From Bacillota bacterium (GTDB lineage: Bacteria; Bacillota; Clostridia; Acetivibrionales; DSM-2933), in NCBI GenBank assembly GCA_023441845.1, contig JAEZNF010000452.1:1-6961 (forward strand): a DNA stretch of 6,961 bases, given 5' to 3'. Positions 5,714-6,961 of this stretch are shown in pieces. Both the position numbers and the translations under genes were made by a program. Numbering within the stretch: the first letter of the stretch is position 1; every line of letters begins with the position of its first letter. The notes beneath the pieces are model-generated. The model searched no databases, was not told the origin of the DNA, and was given only the letters and a program-made list of their open reading frames with translations.

Positions 5714-6961
5714 GGTTATTTTGCTTAATTTCATATTGATAAGTTTCATAAACATGGTGGCAACCTCTGCACGGCTTGCATTTCCCTTAGGATCAAAAAG
5801 GTTGTCTCCCTTGCCTTGAATTAATCCGGCCTGCCGGCACAGATTTACCGCTTCGCTTGACCATGGGCTTATTTTGCCGCTGTCGGCAAATGCATTGGAA
5901 ACCGGTTTTTCCCCAAGAGTAATTCCCTTGTATTTCATAAAACGGCTGAATATAGTGCACATCTGCTCACGGGTTATCAAATCTTTAGGACCAAATTTAC
6001 CGTCGGAATATCCGTTGACAATTCCAATATCCGAAGCCCACTTGACGTATGGATCGTACCAGTCATCAGGTGATACATCTTGGAATTTAGAGGAAACATA
6101 ATTTTTTACATCTATTCCTTCAAGGCGTCCCAAAGCTGTTACAAACATACCTCGGGTCATAGGAGAATCAGGAGCAAAGGTGCTGCTGTCAATTCCCTTG
6201 AAAAGTCCATGTGAGAAGGCAAATGCAATCTCATCCGCACCCCAGAAATCCGAAGGGACATCGCTGAAAACCGCATCGTTCTTGACAATGGAATATTTGC
6301 CGGCAACCGGAGCAATATACATGATCTTATCCGAGGTCACCGAGCTCCACGGAAGTACAAACACGTTGCCTTCTTTTCCTGTGCAGGCTACCGCATAAGC
6401 TTCCGGATTGGCGGGTATCTGCTCATTCAGAAGTATCATATCCTTAAGGTCGCTTCCGGTATATAATGTCCCTTTAGGAATTTGGACTAAAAGTCCTTTT
6501 GCTATGATAACAATGTTCTTGTCTTTGTTATCGGAAATAATCCTTGCTGATGTTTCATCGTCAATAGTTGCGATTCCTTCCGGTATTGTAACCGTTACCA
6601 TGCCTTCAGATGTGCTGAATTCAACAGGTGGTATTACAGCAGGAATAGGAGTTGCAGTAGGAGTAGCTCCCTGATATCCGTAATTGGTTTTGCTTTCCCT
6701 GATATAATCTACATGCTGTTTTGCTGTTGCCGCTCCATCCCACAAGGTCGGGTCAGCAGTGAAAGCTGCATCCACTTTTTCATTCAACTGCTTTTCAGCT
6801 TCACTGTATGCCTGTTTTGAAAGTGCAAGGGCTGCAATTGCTTCAATAAGCTCATTGTCGGCAGCTTGAACTGCCTTGGTTAAGGCAAATGCCTTAACTG
6901 CATTGCTATAGGCATCCTTGGCCTTCTTTACATCTTCCTGTGTGCCTGTTCCGCTTTGAAC
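5699..6961 (-). CDS. SLH-domain surface protein, C-terminal 420 residues (5' end cut by window edge)
   Basis: The frame is open from the right edge to TAA at 5701-5699; a TTG at 6787 is internal and not a start, because the frame continues upstream without stops. In visible numbering, residues 1-95 are Ala/Lys/Glu-rich and helical, possibly coiled coil (for example VKKAKDAYSNAVKAF). A Thr/Pro linker follows (99-112, ATPTATPIPAVIPP). Residues about 115-227 form a beta-rich domain of the kind that often precedes SLH cassettes in clostridial proteins (VTVTIPEGIATI ... YIAPVAGKYSIV); its function is unknown. Three SLH domains follow (about 232-288, 293-344, 358-407) with TRGM, TREQ and SRAE motifs. 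The protein is therefore expected to sit on the cell wall with its N-terminal part outward. What the missing N-terminus does, catalytic or structural, cannot be seen. It lies upstream of the protease gene, same strand, 108 bases away. Confidence 0.9.
   Translation of the reverse strand, partial: VQSGTGTQEDVKKAKDAYSNAVKAFALTKAVQAADNELIEAIAALALSKQAYSEAEKQLNEKVDAAFTADPTLWDGAATAKQHVDYIRESKTNYGYQGATPTATPIPAVIPPVEFSTSEGMVTVTIPEGIATIDDETSARIISDNKDKNIVIIAKGLLVQIPKGTLYTGSDLKDMILLNEQIPANPEAYAVACTGKEGNVFVLPWSSVTSDKIMYIAPVAGKYSIVKNDAVFSDVPSDFWGADEIAFAFSHGLFKGIDSSTFAPDSPMTRGMFVTALGRLEGIDVKNYVSSKFQDVSPDDWYDPYVKWASDIGIVNGYSDGKFGPKDLITREQMCTIFSRFMKYKGITLGEKPVSNAFADSGKISPWSSEAVNLCRQAGLIQGKGDNLFDPKGNASRAEVATMFMKLINMKLSKITGSTN
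5741..6268 (-). other. Triple SLH anchoring cassette of the second surface protein
   Basis: Three SLH domains start FSDVPSDFWGADEI, FQDVSPDDWYDPYV and FADSGKISPWSSEAV. The motif order TRGM, TREQ, SRAE parallels TRGM, TREQ, TRAE in the neighbouring protease. The third motif has Ser in place of Thr but keeps the Arg. Confidence 0.9.

Noticed and set aside
6785..6787. TTG at 6787 as the start of the second SLH protein
   Set aside because: The frame continues without stops for 58 more codons to the window edge with the same helical Ala/Lys/Glu composition, and no signal peptide follows the TTG.

Overview
The window looks like chromosome from a cellulolytic, Gram-positive clostridium (the Ruminiclostridium/Acetivibrio kind). 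This is inferred from three things: a family 8 glycoside hydrolase close to clostridial CelA/CelC, two proteins anchored by triple S-layer homology (SLH) modules, and strong AGGAGG-type ribosome binding sites. The species cannot be named from the sequence alone.

Layout: (1) Positions 1-863, minus strand, hold the N-terminal part of a secreted GH8 endoglucanase-type enzyme that runs off the left edge. (2) Positions 864-1234 are an AT-rich divergent intergenic region that must carry both promoters; it contains a 13-base near-perfect direct repeat spaced 130 bases apart. (3) Positions 1235-2134, plus strand, encode an AraC-family regulator. (4) Positions 2135-2212 are a short convergent gap. (5) Positions 2213-5590, minus strand, encode an 1125-residue subtilisin-family (S8) surface protease. 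Its domains in order are signal peptide, I9-like propeptide, S8 catalytic domain, InlB-type repeat, cadherin-like sandwich, an Ig/cadherin-like region, an X2 module, a second InlB-type repeat, a Gly/Ser linker and three SLH domains. (6) Positions 5591-5698 are a short gap with a hairpin that overlaps the upstream stop codon. (7) Positions 5699-6961, minus strand, hold the C-terminal 420 residues of a second SLH surface protein, cut by the right edge.

The shared theme is the cell exterior: a secreted polysaccharide hydrolase and two wall-anchored proteins. The AraC-type gene is placed to control the divergent GH8 gene. The protease and the second SLH protein lie in the same direction and have SLH cassettes with the same motif order, so they are probably related as surface components, but a hairpin between them argues against simple full co-transcription. 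I see no phage, transposon, CRISPR, tRNA or rRNA in the window. No undescribed system is proven here; the most unusual object is the protease with its X2 module.
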